From Sandarakinorhabdus limnophila DSM 17366 (GTDB lineage: Bacteria > Pseudomonadota > Alphaproteobacteria > Sphingomonadales > Sphingomonadaceae): a stretch of 64,000 nucleotides of DNA. The stretch lies in NCBI RefSeq assembly GCF_000420765.1, contig NZ_ATVO01000004.1, forward strand, positions 214,001 to 278,000, given 5' to 3'. Shown here piece by piece: positions 61,495-64,000 of the stretch; the stretch's first letter is position 1; each line of letters opens with the position of its first letter. A program made the translations under genes and the position numbers. The notes beneath the pieces are model-generated. The model did not search any database and was not told where the DNA came from. It was given only the letters and a program-made list of their open reading frames with translations.

Positions 61495-63026
61495 AGCTTG
61501 TCCACCGGCAGAGGCAGCGGCAAGCTGGCGGCTTCATCTTCGATCTTCTTCAGGCCGCGCGCGAACAGCAGGCGATCGGCGCCCTTGAAGCCGAAGCGCC
61601 AGATGATCAGGCCATAGCTGCCCAAAATCGCGAAAAACCCGATCGACAGCTGAATGGGTTCCGGCGTGCGCAGCACCAGCAGGCCAACGCCAAAGGCCGG
61701 GATGCCCGCCAGCAGCAACGACGGCCGCCAGCCAGACACGGCATGACCCAGCCGCGCCTGCAACAGCCGGGATTTGGCCACCGATTGCAGCAACGCGGCA
61801 ATGGCAAGCGCCAGCGCCGCCCCCACGCCGCCACCCAGTGGGCCCGCCATCGGCACCAGCAGCAGCGACAGCCCGGCCTGCACCGCCAGCCCGATGACAG
61901 ACCACATCAGATTGGCATTACGCGCCACATAGATCAAAGCGCCTTCCGCCACCGCCGCCTGCGCCGCGAACAATTCCACCGTCAACAGCACGGCCAGCAC
62001 CGTCACGCCGGCGGCAAAGGCCGGGCCAAACAGGCCCATAGCAGCCTGTCCGGGAATACCCAGCGCCAGCACCGCAGCGAGCTGCACCGCTGCCACCCAG
62101 AAACTGATCTGGCGCACATGGCCCGCTGCCTTGGCGAGATTGCCCGCCGCCAGATTGCGGGTGAGCACGGGGCCGAGGATCGGATCGAAGCTGGACTTCA
62201 ACCGCTGCGGCAGCGAGGCGATCTGCTGCGCCACAAAATAGATGCCCACAATCTCCGCCGAGGCAAAACGGCCCAGGATGAAGATATCGAGCCGGCGCGC
62301 GCCCCATTCGGCGATATCGGCGCCGGCCAGTGGCACATTGGTTTTCACCAGTCGCCAGATGCGCCCGACATCCAGCCGCCAACCGCCCGGCCAGCCAAAG
62401 CGGCGCAGCGCCGGCGACAGTGCCGCGAAAAACGCCGCCACCATCGACAGCAGATAGGCGATCAGCATGCCGTCGCTTTTCAAGGCGGTGAAGGCCAGCG
62501 CCAGCGCGGCGATGGACAACACCCAGGGCTCGATGATCGAACGGGCCCGCACCTGCGCGCCAACATCATGGTGGAAGGCCAGCCCGGCCAACGCCAGATC
62601 GGCCAGCGCAATGAACGGGATAATCAATGCGAACCACCGATCAAGCGGCGCCAGCCGTGTGGCCGGAAACACGAGTTCGGGCAGCAGCACCAGCACCGCC
62701 GCCCCGGCCAGCGACGCGACCAGCGCCGCCAGCAACGCATCGATCAGTGCGGCGGCTTCTTCGTGTGGGCGCCGCGCCATGTCTTCGGCAAGGCCGCGTT
62801 TCAGGCCCAGCGTGGCAAGCATCGCCACCAGTTCAACCACCATGGTGGCATAGGCAAAGCGGCCCAGCGCTTCGGCGCCATACAAGCGCCCGGCAATGAA
62901 CAGGAAGGGAAAGCGCGCCGCCAGCCGCAGCACATAACCGAAGAAACTGGTGCGCCCGCCCTTGGCCAAGGCAGCCGTTTCGGCTGCGTCCCGGTTTGGG
63001 TTCGAGGCCGACGGATCAGCCAACAT
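61491..63026 (-). CDS. Polysaccharide flippase (Wzx/MATE-like)
   Basis: 511 residues with about 12-14 membrane spans; the N-terminal half has RLYGAEALGRFAYATMVVEL and the paired GxxxGRF-type loops of lipid-linked-oligosaccharide exporters. It likely flips O-antigen or capsule units. No glycosyltransferase lies beside it. ATG 63026 overlaps the flavin-reductase 3' end by 11 bp. Confidence 0.8.
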   Translation of the reverse strand: MLADPSASNPNRDAAETAALAKGGRTSFFGYVLRLAARFPFLFIAGRLYGAEALGRFAYATMVVELVAMLATLGLKRGLAEDMARRPHEEAAALIDALLAALVASLAGAAVLVLLPELVFPATRLAPLDRWFALIIPFIALADLALAGLAFHHDVGAQVRARSIIEPWVLSIAALALAFTALKSDGMLIAYLLSMVAAFFAALSPALRRFGWPGGWRLDVGRIWRLVKTNVPLAGADIAEWGARRLDIFILGRFASAEIVGIYFVAQQIASLPQRLKSSFDPILGPVLTRNLAAGNLAKAAGHVRQISFWVAAVQLAAVLALGIPGQAAMGLFGPAFAAGVTVLAVLLTVELFAAQAAVAEGALIYVARNANLMWSVIGLAVQAGLSLLLVPMAGPLGGGVGAALALAIAALLQSVAKSRLLQARLGHAVSGWRPSLLLAGIPAFGVGLLVLRTPEPIQLSIGFFAILGSYGLIIWRFGFKGADRLLFARGLKKIEDEAASLPLPLPVDKL

Positions 63027-63510
63027 GCACCCGGCGATAGCGGCCGTGCAGATAGAGGAGCGGCTCGCGGCCCTGATCCAGCGCCAGCCGCGTTACCCGG
63101 CCGACGATGATGCGGTGATCGCCGCCATCATGATCGGCATGCAGCGTGCAGGCAAAGGCAGCCTTGGCGCTGGCCAGCACCGGCACGCCATCCCAATCCT
63201 GCCAGTCATGTTCGGCAAAGCGGTCGATGCCCTTCTTGGTGAAGCGATCGGCAACGGCCTGGCCATCCAGATCAAGGATATTGATGGCAAAACGACCCGA
63301 TTCGCGCAGCACCGGCAGTGCCGAAGCGCCATTGGCCGGGCAGAACAGCAACAGCGGCGGATCAAGGCTGAGCGAGGTGAAGCTGTTGGCGGTGAGCCCC
63401 ACCCGTTCGCCCGACAATGATTGGCTGGTGATCACGGTGACGCCGGTGGCGAAGCAGCCAAAGGCATCGCGCAGCAGGCGGGGATCGAACGGGGCATCAG
63501 CGTTGGTCAT
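63016..63510 (-). CDS. Flavin reductase family protein
   Basis: A 164-residue FMN-binding split-barrel: ATGVTVITSQSLSGERVGLT, NSFTSLSLDPPLLLFCPA and GRFAINILD are family blocks (HpaC-like). It supplies reduced flavin to a monooxygenase that is not in this window. It is first in a two-gene unit with the flippase. Confidence 0.92.
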   Translation of the reverse strand: MTNADAPFDPRLLRDAFGCFATGVTVITSQSLSGERVGLTANSFTSLSLDPPLLLFCPANGASALPVLRESGRFAINILDLDGQAVADRFTKKGIDRFAEHDWQDWDGVPVLASAKAAFACTLHADHDGGDHRIIVGRVTRLALDQGREPLLYLHGRYRRVHVG

Positions 63511-63605
63511 CCGCCGTCCCCTATCGCGAATCCGCCGCCCGTCAATGTTGCGGATGCCACAGGCGGCGCTATCGTGGCGTAACTGTCACATAGGAAAGAC
63601 ATTGC

Positions 63606-64000
63606 ATGATCGCTGCCGCCCTTGTCCTGCTGGCCGCAAGCGCCGCTTTGCCCACCAGCCTGCCAGTGGACGCTGCGACGCTGGCCAAGCTGCCGGCAGC
63701 GAGCGCGACCCTGACAGCGCACGGGCAGACCCACGCCTGCACCGGCGTCTGGTTGACCGATCTGGCCGTCGCTGCCGGCCTGCCCGCGGGCGAAGCGCTG
63801 CGCGGCCCGGCGTTGACGACGATAATCGTCGCCGAAGCTGCCGATGGCTATCGCGTTGCCTTCAGCTTGGCCGAACTTGATCCCAAGTTGGGCAACCACA
63901 AGGTGCTGGTGGCAAACGCCTGCGATGGCAAGGCGCTGAGCGCAGCCGACGGCCCGCTGCGGCTGGTGGTGCCCGGCGAAGTGCGTGCCGCCCGCTCCGT
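63606..64000 (+). CDS. Exported molybdopterin-dependent oxidoreductase-domain protein, 3' end missing
   Basis: A signal peptide (MIAALVLLAASAALPT region) is followed by a small sulfite-oxidase-like fold: GVWLTDLAVAAGLPAGEALRG, YRVAFSLAELDPKLGNHKVL and GPLRLVVPGEVRAARS. These resemble the periplasmic molybdopterin-binding oxidoreductase domain proteins of sphingomonads. The frame is still open at base 64000. Confidence 0.8.
   Translation, partial: MIAAALVLLAASAALPTSLPVDAATLAKLPAASATLTAHGQTHACTGVWLTDLAVAAGLPAGEALRGPALTTIIVAEAADGYRVAFSLAELDPKLGNHKVLVANACDGKALSAADGPLRLVVPGEVRAARS

Noticed and set aside
61473-63110. A 545-codon plus-strand frame opposite the flippase gene
   Set aside because: Gln/Arg/His-rich shadow of a membrane-protein gene on the minus strand.

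Overview
The window is GC-rich, gene-dense alphaproteobacterial chromosome, most likely from the Sphingomonadales (a sphingomonad or a Sandarakinorhabdus/Polymorphobacter-like relative). The grounds are two secreted proteins ending in the PEPxxWA form of the PEP-CTERM sorting tag, a glycine-rich double cold-shock protein, an lgt-NDUFAF7-pgeF operon, serS-surE-nlpD order, many ATGA/GTGA/TTGA stop-start overlaps, and many secreted peptidases. I see no rRNA, CRISPR array, integrase, transposase or prophage gene. It reads as core chromosome with small accessory insertions. No stretch longer than 300 bases lacks a gene.

Layout. 0-5 kb: glyoxylate shunt, with malate synthase and an ScfR/RamB-like regulator on the minus strand, divergent from isocitrate lyase. 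5-11.3 kb: a HerA-like ATPase, an SMP-30 lactonase/epoxide-hydrolase-type pair and DNA polymerase I. 11.4-16.8 kb: a lectin-like PEP-CTERM protein, leuD, leuB, a DUF502 protein, a dicarboxylate/amino-acid symporter and asd. 16.8-19.7 kb: an XRE/DUF2975 pair with a perfect palindrome in front of it, a frameshifted outer-membrane beta-barrel gene, and succinyl-CoA:3-ketoacid CoA-transferase A and B. 19.8-26.3 kb: a PLP decarboxylase, a CoA ligase, the cold-shock protein and a TSUP exporter with its TIGR02186 partner.

26.4-29.5 kb: lgt, NDUFAF7-like methyltransferase, GNAT and pgeF in one overlapping operon. 29.6-34.3 kb: two adjacent acyl-CoA dehydrogenases, of which the second lacks the catalytic-Glu motif, then a CoA ligase and a PhnZ/MIOX-like HD protein. 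This looks like an uncharacterised catabolic operon and is my main candidate for something undescribed. 34.3-36.5 kb: a membrane KAP P-loop NTPase with a possible Clp-N-like N-terminus. 36.5-44.7 kb: a zinc-ribbon membrane protein, serS, surE, an inserted PEP-CTERM gene, nlpD, rimO, an M17 aminopeptidase and an NlpC/P60 protein.

44.7-54.2 kb: an exported methyltransferase, a thioesterase, an S9 peptidase, two M24 peptidases, glutathione peroxidase, tRNA-Thr(GGT) and a DUF885-like protein. 54.2-59.8 kb: an OpuC-type ABC transporter with fused permease and binding protein, lnt, and metK with a possible regulator site. 59.8-64 kb: an ABM monooxygenase, a membrane protein, an exported cupin, a polysaccharide flippase, a flavin reductase, and a molybdopterin-domain protein cut by the window end.

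Together the genes support growth on C2 units and fatty or bulky acyl-CoA substrates, envelope lipoprotein maturation (lgt, lnt), division-related murein control (nlpD), peptide scavenging and amino-acid synthesis.
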